Shown here piece after piece: positions 33,193 to 44,541 of a DNA stretch of 64,000 nt. The notes under the pieces are model-generated. The model was not told where the DNA came from, ran no database searches, and saw only the letters and a program-made list of their open reading frames with translations. The position numbers were made by a program, and so were the translations under genes. Each line of letters starts with the position of its first letter. Position 1 is the stretch's first letter. Origin of the DNA: Hexactinellida sp. DTS-2022 (lineage: Eukaryota; Porifera; Hexactinellida); the NCBI GenBank assembly GCA_028753945.1, contig JAPNXP010000001.1, forward strand, positions 17,288,501-17,352,500. The letters are read 5' to 3'.

Positions 33193-33788
33193 GGGGCTGA
33201 CTGAATAGTGGAATTTAGTGGAATCTAGTGGAATCTAGTGGAATCCAGTGGAATCTAGTGGAACCTAGTGGAATCCAGTGGAACCTAGTGGAATCTAGGG
33301 TGACTGAATGGTGGAATCTAGTGGAATCCAGTGGAATCTAGTGGAACCTAGTGGAACCTAGTGGAATTACTAAATTTTAGTGGAATTTACTGAACGGTGG
33401 AATCGAGTGGATTTTCTAAAAACCGACTGAACAGTGGAATCGAGTGGAATCTTTGACTGAATAGTGGAATCGAGTGGAATTTGATTTAATTGTTAAACAC
33501 TATCGTTGCAAACTTTTTTACATGGGCGAAAATTAACGTAATATGATGCACACTTAGCTTAAAGCATATACGTAGAGTTTAACAATTAAATCAAATTCCA
33601 CTCGATTCCACTATTCAGTCAAATTCCACTCGATTCCACTGTTCAGTCGGTTTTTAGAAAATCCACTCGATTCCACCGTTCAGTCAATTCCACTAAAATT
33701 TAGCAATTCCACTAGATTCCACTAGATTCCACTGGATTCCACTAGATTCCACTGGATTCCACTGGATTCCACTATTCAGTCAGCCTCC
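33193..33788. mobile_element. Inverted-repeat element built of GTGGAATC-type tandem repeats
   Basis: The left arm, GGGGCTGACTGAATAGTGG, is followed by some fifteen GTGGAATCTA-like 10-mers. The right arm from about 33593 is the reverse complement, ending CCACTATTCAGTCAGCCTCC. The centre (33490-33593) matches the UBL-3 intron near 26580-26670. ACTATAG-type bases flank it. No coding. Confidence 0.75.
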
Positions 33789-33941
33789 TATAGTATAGTC
33801 GGTACAGTAATAAAGGCAGTGATTTCAATACTGGCCCACTACATGGTAGTCGGTACCGTGAAAATTTGTTAATATTTAAGCTCATAATTTTAATAAATTA
33901 TAACATTATAGTTTTGCAACCTATCAATCTTTTCAAGAAAA

Positions 33942-34204
33942 CGAGCCCTTCAATCTCGGTCGCTTTGCGACGGACAATTTAACTGATTCCCGCTCTCGCT
34001 TGTTTACACGTATATTATTCCATAACAGCACATGACCATATTTGAATTTTGAAAATAATGAATTTGTAGTCAGCATATTTGTTTGCCTTATCTGACATTT
34101 GGAATTTAGTCTCTAGGTTCTTTTTAATTTTAATGAATTTGTTACCTCTTTTTGCAAACAACAACAACAACAACAACAACAAATGTTCACATCAGAAATT
34201 GTAG
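33942..34204 (-). mobile_element. Helitron-like fragment leading into duplicon unit 4
   Basis: Same sequence as 9549-9835, here uninterrupted, with a (CAA)n tract at 34157-34181. Confidence 0.5.
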
Positions 34205-34473
34205 ACTAATTTCATAATTAGCAAACTTCTTTACACATTATCCCTGTTGGATGCTAGCTTCTAGTTACAATTTGATTATAGCTATTTTTGAACAACTACA
34301 TTAATTAATTATTTATATTATAAATTTGTAAATGCGAAATTAGTAATCATGATACTTGTTACCTATTATAACATTTGGTGTTTAGTCTCTTCCTCAATTA
34401 GAGATTCGGTATCTCCCCCTATAACTTAATTACAATCTGGACAAACAAACAATCGATTTTTAATGGTGACGTT

Positions 34474-34605
34474 CAGTGGCGGTGCTACTGTGGAGCACAT
34501 TAACATTAATTTTAATACTCTGCCCCACCTCATTGGGAATGAGGTGAGGCACGCTGAATTAAGGTGGTACAAGCACAATCTGGCCCCACCCTCCCGCCTC
34601 GACTG
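34474..34605. mobile_element. hAT-type MITE, unit 4 copy
   Basis: Same insertion as 239-375; flanks GTGACGTT and GTGTCGTT. The right terminus has drifted to CGACTG. Confidence 0.65.
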
Positions 34606-34845
34606 GTGTCGTTCTATAAATTCTTCCTTGTGTGTGAATATTGTCGACAAATTGCGGCAATGTACTCTTTGGATACGTACTATTAATTCAATTGATACAA
34701 ACTTAAACCTAAAAGATAGTCCAATATGAATATAAATAATACCGAAAGTATACGTATAGTATAGTATATACAAACAAAGTTCATTCAAGACCAATAGCAA
34801 AATAATATAAATACGCAAACCTTAGGTAAATGTTTAGAGACAACA

Positions 34846-35670
34846 CTACAATTTAGTCTGTATTGGAGCAGGAACACACATTACACCGATATATTTATTA
34901 TAACTTACACTCTTGCAACCAAGAAATCCTCCACTTGCTACAGATAAGCAAATAAAACAAAACATAGTACTGCATTTGCAACATGTCATTGTGTTGCAGT
35001 CGGAAGTATGTTCGATAAGAGTAGTACATCTCTTGTTTGGACACGCTCTCCATTTCGGAATTATTATAGTTTTCCCATTAGCATCAGCGAAATATTTCTT
35101 AGGACAACTTATCAATGTTTCAAAACTCTCTCTCATACAATTTGCATTTCCACAAACTTTAGGATTTCCCATATTCCGCCATTCCTTCAGACAGTACCAA
35201 CAAAACATGAAGGGATTTCCTACTTTTTTTGGGCAAATTGTACAATGAACTTTTACAGTGTCAGAATTTTGTCTTGAGCATAAAGTGCGACACTGTGGAC
35301 ATTCCTTAATATCTTGACTCTCATAGAAGTTTGTGGTTATTGCTGTTGTAAGGAAAAGTTCTTCTTCCTTATTAGGAAGTCCAAATTGAATTATATCTTC
35401 AGGAGAGATTATTTTAGAACATTTTGTGCAAGTAATCTCATATTTCATTACTGCTACCTGAAGCCACGCGTGGTCGAGGAGATCGTTTGGACAAATGTAA
35501 TGTCCACATTTCATTTTTATCCCATCATCTTCAAAACAAACACTACATTCACCTTTAGGATGGATAAAAGATACAGTTCTATCTTGCTTTCGAGAAAAAA
35601 CAAATAGCATACGACAGCTTCTAGCTTGGGTAAATAGATCTTTTTCTCCAAATGGATTTGCGACAGCCAT
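34846..35670 (-). CDS. RBR-type E3 ubiquitin ligase-like protein, copy C
   Basis: A 274-aa protein starting MAVANPF, aligned with the start of copies A and B; an in-frame ATG at 35712 would add 14 hydrophobic residues with no counterpart. All RING1, IBR and RING2 ligands of copy A are kept, including the catalytic Cys in SDCNTMTC and the unusual Cx4C spacing. It has diverged from A at many surface positions (for example FSRKQDRTVSF and KVGNPF) while the zinc ligands are fixed, which suggests it has been under selection. The C-terminus PAPIQTKL is common to all four RBRs. No UBL partner remains in this duplicon. A minus-strand TATA-like motif lies about 120 bases upstream. Probably functional. 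Confidence 0.87.
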   Translation of the reverse strand: MAVANPFGEKDLFTQARSCRMLFVFSRKQDRTVSFIHPKGECSVCFEDDGIKMKCGHYICPNDLLDHAWLQVAVMKYEITCTKCSKIISPEDIIQFGLPNKEEELFLTTAITTNFYESQDIKECPQCRTLCSRQNSDTVKVHCTICPKKVGNPFMFCWYCLKEWRNMGNPKVCGNANCMRESFETLISCPKKYFADANGKTIIIPKWRACPNKRCTTLIEHTSDCNTMTCCKCSTMFCFICLSVASGGFLGCKSVSYNKYIGVMCVPAPIQTKL

Positions 35671-35784
35671 TCTTAGTATTCTGAAAAGTATATAGCAAAC
35701 TCTAATAGTCAAATACTAATTAAGAAAATTTCTTAATCATGTAGATAAATAGTGCAGTGTAAAACATCAAAATAATTTTGTAGG

Positions 35785-35794
35785 TCTTTATATA
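35785..35794 (-). promoter_or_regulatory. Possible TATA box of RBR-C
   Basis: Minus-strand TATATAAAG about 115-125 bases before the MAVANPF start. Suggestive only. Confidence 0.3.
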
Positions 35795-36098
35795 GGATCA
35801 TTCAAAATCTCTATTCCATTCTAGTGATTAATTATACTTTAAAATACCAACATATATTCACTTACCAAATTTACAATGAAAATCTGTAAATAGTATTTGT
35901 TCCCATCAAGAAGCAGTCTAAGGATAATCATGATATTTCATAAATATTCTGGAATCAATTTATCTACGTACGTACATAAGCAAGGGCATGGACCCATACT
36001 ACAAAGTGGGGGGATGTCTTCACAAGAGAATTCTGCAAAGATCGAGCAACGGTACTGAGAGCTTGTTTGCCCTAAAAAATTTATTATTAGACCCAAAA

Positions 36099-36999
36099 CA
36101 GGCACGTCGCCAGGATTTTTCATCTAGGGGGGGCGGCAAAATTACCAGGGGGGGCATGCCCCCCTCCCCCCCCCCCCTCACAAAATTCGTATCAACGAGA
36201 GTCGATTATAATATGAAATTATCAAGTTTCTATCTTATATATTAAATCTAAATGGTTTGTTTTTTTGTTTGTTGTTTGTTTGTTCGGAATTTATTGAGAA
36301 ACTGGGTAAGAGCTACAGACTTGTAATTTGGCAGGGAGGTGGGTAACTACGTATCTAGAAACAAGTTCTAATATCTAAGAAAAATATTCACATCTTCAAT
36401 CTCAAAAGGTAACAAAACCTTTAGCCAATTAAATTCAAGCGTGGCACAGTATGGATTAGCAGCTAGCATTCAATTAGTATAAATTGATTTAGTGTCTCTA
36501 ACATTCGTTAAGCGTGCATTATAGAATGCCAATCTGAAACTGCAATTTAATTGGACGAGATAAAAATAATAAATCCAATCATTTATTTGTAATTTACATA
36601 TTTTAAAGGGTCGTGGCCGCTTACTTCCAACGACTATATATGGAGTAATTAAGTAAGTTGATTCCAAATATGATGTTGTTAACAACCCATGTGTATATAT
36701 TTGTTGTTTAGATGTAGACGTATAAGGAATTTACAAACGTTACTTCTGTTATTTGTTGGTTGGGATATATGAGGAACCAGAAGGGTGCTTTCTGCAGCCG
36801 CGCAGCGAAAGCAAGCGAAGCGGGCTTGTATACATAATAATAATAATAATAATACACCTACAACGTTATTTGGCAATAATTTAGCAGGGGGGTATGTCCC
36901 GGGGCACGAAATTTTACCAGGGGGGGCATTGCCCCGGGGCGAGGATTTCTACCAGGGGGGGCATTGCCCCCCTATGCCCCCCCCGTGGCGACGTCCCTG
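36099..36999. mobile_element. Composite hAT-type element
   Basis: CAGGCACGTCGCC at the left and GGCGACGTCCCTG at the right, flanked by exact ACCCAAAA duplications (36091-36098 and 37000-37007). GGGGGCATGCCCCCC-type boxes line the ends. The interior includes a foreign block (36360-36540) also seen at 22330-22480 and an (AAT)n tract near 36836. Confidence 0.8.
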
Positions 37000-37706
37000 A
37001 CCCAAAATGTCGACCCAATGGATAGTCTCAGCATCTATGGAGCCAGATGTATCGCTAACAGTATGTGGAACGACTGAAAGTGAAAATATTTCATTAAAAA
37101 AAAAATAGTATTAAAAAAAATATTATGAAAAATGATATAGTTTCTAAATAAATTTATAGACAAAAAATGGGGGGGATCTTATATAGGCGTCCCCACTATT
37201 CCAAAAAATGAGTGATGTGCCCCAAGTTCCATGGATTTATTTCTTAAACAGTATTTTCCGCATGGGCTACCCTACTTAATCAACGAAAAGGCACAAAAAA
37301 GAAGCCCGAAATACTGTAATATTTTCAGACAAACGAATAAGTAACAACCGTACCAATTGAACTTTCTATGGACTTTCATATATGATGAACGCATTTCAAC
37401 CACACAAAGGATTCCCACGGCCTTCTTTCATGTGCTTTAAACGCAATTTTATGATGACGTCAGCAATTCCTCCAATAAATTAAATTAATCATTAAAATAT
37501 TACTAATTTTATTTTAGATGGAAGCTAGCTTATGTGCAAACGCTCGTTGCATAGAATGAGCTTTAGCCAAGAATTATCTGAACATTGGCCCAATTCCTTG
37601 AACACATTTATTTAGGGCTTAAACATCAAATTAGTATAATTCCATCATTTAATTGAGAGAATTGGATGAACGGGATATATCATATGAGGTTTAAACTTTA
37701 AACAAA
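37000..37706. other. Intergenic, nothing recognised
   Basis: AT-rich sequence without a convincing coding frame or repeat structure. Confidence 0.5.
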
Positions 37707-38370
37707 CGAGCCCTTCGGTCTCGGTCGCTTTGCAACGGATCGGTGCTACACATCTCAAGTTAACGGCCGATGTGCGGCCTTATCCCAACCCTTTCTACCA
37801 TGTAGGATGTTATATACATCCCTTTCTACCATTTTCCATGGATTTAAGATGTTTAACAATAATCCCGTTGAAAGCCAACTTCTAGGTTGATTTTTAATTT
37901 TTCGTAAATTTGTTTAACTATTTTTGTAAATAACAACAATAAATATTCATATTATAAATTTGCAAATGCGAAATTCGTGTTCAGCATACTTGTTTACCTA
38001 AATATCCGTTGAAAGCTAAATTCCATTTGATTTTGAATTTTCATTAATTTGTTTATCTATTTTCTGAACAACAACAAAAATATTCATATTATAAATTTAT
38101 AAATGCGAAATTCGTGTTCAGTATACTTGTTTACCTATAATTCCCGTTGAAAACTACTTATAGGATGATTTTGAATTTACATTAATTTGTTTACCTATTT
38201 TTGTAAACAACAACAAAAAATATTCATAATAGAAATTAGAAATGCGAAATTCGAAATCAGCATACTTGTTTACCAATTATAACATTTGAAAGTTAGTTTA
38301 TATCTCATATTAAATGCGGTTTCTATTCCCCCGTCACTTTAATACAATCTGGACAAACAAATAATATAGA
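37707..38370 (-). mobile_element. Helitron-like element
   Basis: Left end CGAGCCCTTCGGTCTCGG after A; right end AATAATATAGA before T. Three core tandem repeats lie inside, with the usual CCGTCACTTTAATACAATC box. Confidence 0.65.
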
Positions 38371-38389
38371 TATATTTATATACTGCATG

Positions 38390-38707
38390 TACAGCAGAAC
38401 CTCGTTAATACGAACACATTTTGACGGTCCCCTCCTGGTGTTGTTCATACCAGTTCTCGACAAATTAGGTGGTTTGGTGGCGCTAGCAACCAAAAATATA
38501 TATTAAGTCACCAAATTGTGTCTTTGGTGGCTTAATCAATCCACCATAAATTGTGGATTATTTGAATTTGTGCGTAGATCATATTTTGTGTTGAATTATT
38601 GAATTATTCATCATTGTTTATTCTTTAGACACAAGAAAAAGTGAGGTGGTGGCTTAATAAACCACCATTAAATTTCATTTTGTCGAGCACTGGTTCGTAC
38701 TGTTGTA
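38390..38707. mobile_element. MITE pair: pogo-like ends around a TGCTCGACA MITE
   Basis: Outer ends TACAGCAGAACCTCG and GTACTGTTGTA. Inside, 38455-38689 runs TCTCGACAAATT to TTTTGTCGAGCA, with GGTGG...CCACC boxes. The inner family has a second copy at 50805-51172. Confidence 0.55.
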
Positions 38708-39451
38708 TGACAGTTTAACTACCTTGCATTATTATAACCATGGATATTCTAGACATGATAGTTTAACTACCAATGACAATGCTATAACTTCTTTGTATGA
38801 CTTCCTCTCATTTCTAAGCAAATTCAATGGCCTCGTTTGCTCTCTTAGGCTCGTACCATTTAAAGTGCAACTTACACTCTACAAAGCAATTCAACTCTAT
38901 ACAATCTGGATTGAAGATGGAAGTGCATTTAGTATTATGTAACTAATATGCCAGAATACATCCAATTGGAATTTCAAATTATTTTAATATCTCCTAATAT
39001 TATTAAGGCCGTTGAAAATACGTGCATGGTACCTAGTATTTGTATTTACGGTGTTCTTAAACCTTCTTAGTACTCAATAAGTTTTTAAACTTCATATAAG
39101 TAAACTTCTTATCATGCAATTATCAGACTTTATTAGAAAGGAAAGTCAATACGTAAAGTGAATTCAAGTCGCGAAACGATTAACCATACACAATGAACAA
39201 ATATTTTAAATTATTAATACTAATTCATGGTTAATCTAGATTTAATCAAATTCACTAGTGAATAATGAAGTGCCTATGATTTATTTTTATATCACGGAGA
39301 AAGGATATTTGGTTACTGCTTACTTCTTCCAAGTTATATACAACCCTATTTGGACTATACTGCTATCACATTTGATTTCAAAATAAACAATTTTAAAGAA
39401 GATAATACTTTAAGTTTAATTATATCTATCTATATATTAAAAGCGGAATTG

Positions 39452-39452
<1 letters not shown>

Positions 39453-39539
<87 letters not shown>

Positions 39540-39557
39540 GTGTGTGTGTGTGTGTGT
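39453..39557. repeat. (GT)n microsatellite
   Basis: About 50 GT units with one GC interruption. It produces spurious Cys-Val reading frames. Confidence 0.95.
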
Positions 39558-40164
39558 GGGGATGTTTGTCCGTAATTGATTGAAAAGACCATGCAACCAA
39601 GAGAGCTGAAATTTGGTATATAGGAGTAGTTTGTCATAGCGACATGGGTCTGTTGGTTTTCTAAGCGAAATATTGTGAGTATGACATCACACGGTACGGT
39701 TAGTATAAATTTTATATGAAAATTGACAACACATAATGGAAACACCTTTGTGAAAACTATCAATTTTTACAAACTTACATAGCGAAAGTTATTAGTTAAA
39801 ATGTGTCCTATTATTTGTAGCACCATGTGGGTGATCTAATTTGTTTGGTTAACAAGAATGCGCTTAGAGTAGTTAATTTATTTGATGCATTGTTTATTTA
39901 TTACACCTATATTGGCTTCCTATAATAAGACTATCAATGGGATTACGTAATTTCTAACCTAGGATTTCTACTAGAAATTAATTAAGTTGAGTATTATAAA
40001 TCTAGGATTTTTGGTTCTGCCTAACGATGAGATTTATTATGTTAATTACTGTTATCAATCAAATTAAATAATTCACTAACCCAGCTACTGCAAAAAGAAT
40101 TGTTGATAGAGTTTAGAACTTTATTACTATTTATAAATCAAATATTTTGCAACCCTGGATTTAC

Positions 40165-40245
40165 CTCTCCATAATAATGGTTTAATGGTGAGAATAAGAC
40201 TGCGAAGCGGTCTTATTCTCATCTTTAAACCATTATTATGGAGAG
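40165..40245. repeat. Short palindromic insertion
   Basis: CTCTCCATAATAATGGTTTA pairs with TAAACCATTATTATGGAGAG around GACTGCGAAGCGGTC. Absent at the matching site near 49573. Confidence 0.75.
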
Positions 40246-40484
40246 ATTACACCCAGAGTTAGTAAATTACTTTGCAATACAACTTACTGAAATAATTAAT
40301 TGCGTATAATTTACCAACCACAGGTCTCAATTTATTTGAGCAAACAAGCTGAACCTTTTAATATAGCTGAACGAGCTATCCTTAAGAATTATTGAGCTAT
40401 TAATTAACTAATAATTAATAACTATTGAGCAATGAGAATAACTTACTCAACATAATTCCCCAAACAAATGACAGGAATCACGAC

Positions 40485-40873
40485 CAGAGTGGGCCATGGG
40501 TCAACATTAGTGACCCATGACCCATTGTCCCATCGAGTGACCCATTGACCCATCAAGTAACGCTTTGACCCATCGTATACCCATTGACCTTTTTAAAATA
40601 TCAAATTTAAAATATCTAAACATTATGTAACACAATCCGACTTATAATAAATGTATGGTGCTTGTAAATCAATTAATTCTGGTACACTTCTAATACCAAT
40701 GAAATACCCTGTAATGTTTCTGGGTTAATTTGATTGACTGGACGAACATCGAAATTCCAAATGGGTCATGGGTCATGGGTCACAGAGCCGTGACCCATGA
40801 CCCATCTGACCCATCGATTTAGGTGACCCATTTGACCCATGACCCATGACCCATCGACCCATGGTCCACTCTG
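40485..40873. mobile_element. hAT-type MITE made of TGACCCAT repeats
   Basis: CAGAGTGGGCCATGGGTC and GACCCATGGTCCACTCTG ends, flanked by ATCACGAC and ATCACAAC. Some twenty TGACCCAT/ATGGGTCA units lie inside. The empty site AATCACAACCCAAATG is at 49798. Confidence 0.85.
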
Positions 40874-40915
40874 ATCACAACCCAAAATGAATTTTAGGCA
40901 CGCGTTATTAAGTAA

Positions 40916-41095
40916 TACAGTAGAGCCTCTGAACAACGGATACCTTGGGACCGGAACCGTTGTCCGCTATTTAGAGGTTGCTTTTCTATTAGACATATGC
41001 TAAATTAAAAAATCCTTGCCACGAGGGTTGTCCGTTATTTAGAGGTTGTCCGCTATTTGGAGTGTCCGTTATGGGAGGCTCCAATGACAACTGTA
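40916..41095. mobile_element. Pogo/Tigger-like MITE
   Basis: TACAGTAGAGCCTCTGAACA at the left, GGGAGGCTCCAATGACAACTGTA at the right with TTGTCCGCTATTTAGAGG boxes. The sister Helitron copy at about 49840 lacks it. Confidence 0.7.
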
Positions 41096-41276
41096 GTGTG
41101 TAATTCACTAGCCACAGGTGAAACTGAATAGTAATATTATAGCTTTTTGGGAACGGAAAGGCCGCGAAGCGGCCGTTAATTGTATCGCGTAGTGCTTAAC
41201 GCGAACGAACAAAAGTCGCGAAGCGACTTTTGTGAGAGAGTGATCCGTCGCGAAGCGACCGAGACCGAAGGGCTCG

Positions 41277-42147
41277 TATATTTAATGCAGTTTAGTTGAA
41301 CTTTCAGCTAATAAAATAGTTGGTGTGTGTCAATTGTGTGATACAACTTATTTAATGTATTGGCTAGTTAATTTCAATTAGCTCTTTTATAATTCATTGC
41401 TTTCATATAAGGGTCACTTATTAGAGAAAATAATTTCAGAATAAAAAGACACGTTGAAATATTTTCTAAGTATAAAATATCATTACTTATTGCTTAAAAA
41501 AGCCATGAGTAAAAGATCCCTTCGTATGCGGAAGTCAATATGAGAAGAATAATAGAATAGAAGCGAATCTGATTAAAAGGAAGTAAGTTCAGGTCATGAA
41601 TAAGATCCAGAAACAAGTTTAAAATATCTAAGAATAATATTCACATATTCCCTCTCAAAACGTGACAAAACCTTGTACAATTAAATTAGAGGGTTTTTTT
41701 CAGTATAGATTAGCAGCTAGCATTCAATTAGTAATATTATTAATATAGTATTTTGTATTTAGTGTATCTGTCAATTGTAAGTCTGCTTATATAATGGATA
41801 ACTGAGACTATAATTTAATTGGTCGAGATTAAATTAATACATCCAATCAGTTATTTGTGTTCCGTCTGTCTAGCCATACATTTATATCATTCCATTCTGT
41901 CTATTATTTGATACCGACGAATTACGAATCAATGCACTAACTTATCCACAGCCCAAAGTCAGAGATTGACAGGCACAGAGTTGTACAGCTCAGCGATATT
42001 CAATTTATATTTGGAGTCACTATATTTTATAACCGGACAAACTTTAACATCTATAAAATTGTCTGTTCAAATTATCATAAATATTCTACAATACCGGCGC
42101 AGATTTTCCAATTTATTTACTTTGTCCTTCTATAAATCTATAGACAG
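41277..42147. repeat. Duplicon tail of unit 4
   Basis: No gene. It repeats the blocks AAAAGATCCCTTCGTATGCGG and GCACTAACTTATCCACAGCC seen at 22190-22670 and 29357-29640. Confidence 0.6.
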
Positions 42148-43095
42148 CAGTGGCGGACCTAGAAAGGGGTGAGGTTATAACCCCCTTTTGATTATAAATG
42201 ATCTTTTTGATAAATGATCTTTGATTTCCATTATTCTCTGTCTTAATTAGTGTGCAGTTGTGCCAGTTGATATAATCACCTAATCAGTGACCCCAACCTC
42301 TAATATTAGTGAATATTTCCCAAATTAATAATATTTTGGTTAAATTATTAGTTTATAACAATGTAGAATGGATATTTTTAGTTATTTGGTAATCTTACAT
42401 CGTCCTCAGGAATCCTTGCTTTGAATTTGGGCCATCCTAAGAAACAATGTCCACTCCTTCGGGTACAGTGTGGCATATGATCTGGAGAATTTTCGAAATG
42501 TCTAGAGTATTCTACTAATTCTCGCATTTGTTAGGTATTGGAAATTGGAAGAACTGCACTCTATCGTATTTGACTTCCAGGGCTTTGCCTCAGGAACCCA
42601 CTGGCTTACAGCGCCTCCAAACTTCCAGCTGGTGATGTATTACTTTTTTTGTATGACACCACTGGCTAGGGTCCACGGATATAAATAGACTGCTAGGGTC
42701 ACTCTTCAAGAACTGCATATAATATGAAAAGGAACATGTTTTAAATACAAGCAAGGGCCTAGGCCCGAGTGAAAGTTGTAAGGACGCGCAGATTATAACA
42801 TAGATTAACCGACTTATTTGCCGTCTATTATATATTACCTCTAGAATATTTGATCTACTAAATTGCTAAATTTAATTGTGCTATACAATTAACTTAATTG
42901 TCACGATATTAGCTACAATCTGTGGATTTATGTAATACGTAAAATCGCCATGCTCTATTTTACAATCATAGAAACGTCACCGTTTTATTACAGACAATGC
43001 AAATCAATTCACTGCAATTCCAAGATCTAACGTTCATAAAATTGAAAACAAATCAATTGCAATAATTAATCGCGCAGCAAGGGAGCTAGCAAAAA
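42148..43095. other. Region 3' of the E2 gene
   Basis: A hAT-like terminus CAGTGGCGGACCTAGAAAGG starts at 42148. A reverse one, ACCACTG, is near 42662, so 42148-42670 may be one or two MITEs. The rest is AT-rich E2 3' flank without a gene. Confidence 0.4.
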
Positions 43096-44541
43096 TTATT
43101 TTTTTAAAATTCTTAGATAAGCCAACAGGTATATTAGCATAATTCCGTATGCTAAAGTTAGTATGAGAAAGAAAGTATAATAGCAGCGAATATCACAAAG
43201 GCTAATCCCAAGTCTAGAGTGGGATACTTTGGAAGGAAGATAGCCCCTCTCTACATCACTTGTTGTGTCTATCTGTACTGATTTATACATCAGGATAGAA
43301 GTAGTCTCCATAGATGAAGAAGCTGGACTGTGTGTTCTGGCGATTATAAGATCATTGCCTTCAACAGTATTAGTAAGATTAGGATAATTAGTGTCTAGAT
43401 CACTATTGTCTTCTACAATAGTCGGATTGGGATCTCTGGTAGAAAAGAGATTATTGCCTTCAGTAAAAGTAGTTTCCATGTGAATAGGAGCACGACTGGG
43501 ACTTACAGTGTTTATGGGATTATTGACATCATAGGAATTAGTATAGCTAGGATCTATAGTGTCTAGAGAATAAGCCCCCCCGATAGAAGTAGTTTCCATG
43601 GATGGATTAGCAGGACTGGGAGTTCTGATCTGCAGAAGATTATTTGATTCAACAGTATTAGTAAGATTTGGATCACTAGTGTCTAGAGTATTATTGCCTT
43701 CAACAATATCCGGAGTGGGATCATTGAATTCAGAAGTTGTTTCCATTGGAATAGGATCGGGATTTGTGGAATCTAAGAAATTATTGCCGCCATCTAAAAT
43801 ATTTTCCATGAATGGAAGGGAAGGAATTACATCTCTAGTGTTTATGGAATTAATGCCTTCAACAGTTTTCATTTGATTAAAATCAGTCAAGTTATCATTG
43901 AAGGCTCCAGGATTATAATTATGTGTTGAAATGTCGATCTTATCTCCAGTTTTCTCTGTTGAAAGTAAGTTAGAGGATGTTTGATCAACTTTGTAATCAA
44001 TATCCATTTTTTCCTCATTAGTAGTATCTTGCAATTCTTCAATACATAAATGAGGAAAGAATTCACGAAAGCTTGCACTGCTTTTATTATATTCAATGCT
44101 TTCTCTTGCTAATCTTCTCCTCTCGCTGTCACTAGCCTCAATGCTACCAATAGTATCAGTAGTCTCATGCATAAAGTCATACACGCCACGTAGCACTGCA
44201 GTCACTGAGTAAGCCGGTTTCCATTCTTCAGGATGGAAGTCACTCAAACTGAAACAAATCCTTTCATTCAACTTGAATCTCCCATTTGGAGTTAAAAACA
44301 AAGTCTTTGGGGGTCCAAACGGAAACGTAGGAGGGAATACAAGTCTGCCATGATACACACCAAAATGGTAGGGAGTACTTTCTCTACCGTGGATAACGAA
44401 ATGCCAGTCTAACATGTCATCCTCATTCAGTGCAACATCAATCGCAGGAATTGGATCACTAGTGATGAGTTTCATGTCTCTCTTTAATCTCTTTGTGGCT
44501 CGAGTCAAGAAATACGCATTCCTATTCTCATCATCAGTCAT
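43096..44541 (-). CDS. Tail-anchored Ubc6/UBE2J-type E2 conjugating enzyme
   Basis: A 481-aa intronless protein. E2s carry the activated modifier on a Cys; UBE2J/Ubc6 enzymes do so on the ER membrane, in ER-associated degradation. The UBC fold spans about 10-165: TRATKRLKRDMKLI, DWHFVIHG, YHGRLVFPPTFPFGPP, then LTPNGRFKLNERIC with catalytic C96, and FSLSDFHPEEW as in UBE2J2. The C-terminus CYYTFFLILTLAYGIMLIYL (453-472) is a tail anchor followed by LLAYLRILKK. Between them lies a long acidic Ser/Thr/Asn linker (about 170-445) of imperfect repeats built on METTS, NNLLxT and DPNLTNTVE, making the protein nearly twice the usual 250-320 aa. RBR-D and UBL-4 lie upstream on the same strand. The class is clear; use of the local UBL is inferred. 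Confidence 0.92.
   Translation of the reverse strand: MTDDENRNAYFLTRATKRLKRDMKLITSDPIPAIDVALNEDDMLDWHFVIHGRESTPYHFGVYHGRLVFPPTFPFGPPKTLFLTPNGRFKLNERICFSLSDFHPEEWKPAYSVTAVLRGVYDFMHETTDTIGSIEASDSERRRLARESIEYNKSSASFREFFPHLCIEELQDTTNEEKMDIDYKVDQTSSNLLSTEKTGDKIDISTHNYNPGAFNDNLTDFNQMKTVEGINSINTRDVIPSLPFMENILDGGNNFLDSTNPDPIPMETTSEFNDPTPDIVEGNNTLDTSDPNLTNTVESNNLLQIRTPSPANPSMETTSIGGAYSLDTIDPSYTNSYDVNNPINTVSPSRAPIHMETTFTEGNNLFSTRDPNPTIVEDNSDLDTNYPNLTNTVEGNDLIIARTHSPASSSMETTSILMYKSVQIDTTSDVERGYLPSKVSHSRLGISLCDIRCYYTFFLILTLAYGIMLIYLLAYLRILKK

Larger units (their letters stand above)
34205..39400. repeat. Segmental duplication unit 4 (RBR-C, UBL absent)
   Basis: The RBR 3' flank, RBR-C and its 5' flank are present to about 35800. 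The UBL 5' flank resumes at about 38990-39400. UBL exons are not found between; the space is filled by a hAT composite, a Helitron and MITEs. Confidence 0.75.
39425..41276 (+). mobile_element. Long Helitron-like element with nested insertions
   Basis: 5' end TCTATATATTAAAAGCGGAA after A. 3' end has hairpins GGCCGCGAAGCGGCC and GTCGCGAAGCGAC, then CGAGACCGAAGGGCTCG before T. Nested inside are the (GT)n tract, a palindrome (40165-40245), a hAT MITE (40485-40873) and a pogo-like MITE (40916-41095). A sister copy at 48977-50023 lacks those insertions and gives the empty sites. No Rep/helicase gene was found. Confidence 0.7.

Noticed and set aside
33193-33788. CRISPR-like array of short direct repeats
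   Set aside because: The repeats are about 10 bases with no unique spacers, form inverted arms and lie in an animal genome; it is a MITE.
38703-38942. 79-codon frame as a small gene
   Set aside because: No recognisable domain, no match in sister units, and it overlaps the edge of a MITE.
39350-39763. Open frames rich in Cys-Val or Thr-His
   Set aside because: Produced by the (GT)n microsatellite.
41160-41276. GC-rich hairpins as transcription terminators
   Set aside because: The hairpins occur at the ends of mobile elements on both strands and are unrelated to gene ends.
42400-42730. Coding-like minus-strand stretch downstream of the E2
   Set aside because: Several in-frame stops and hAT-like termini at its edge; more likely MITE sequence than an exon.
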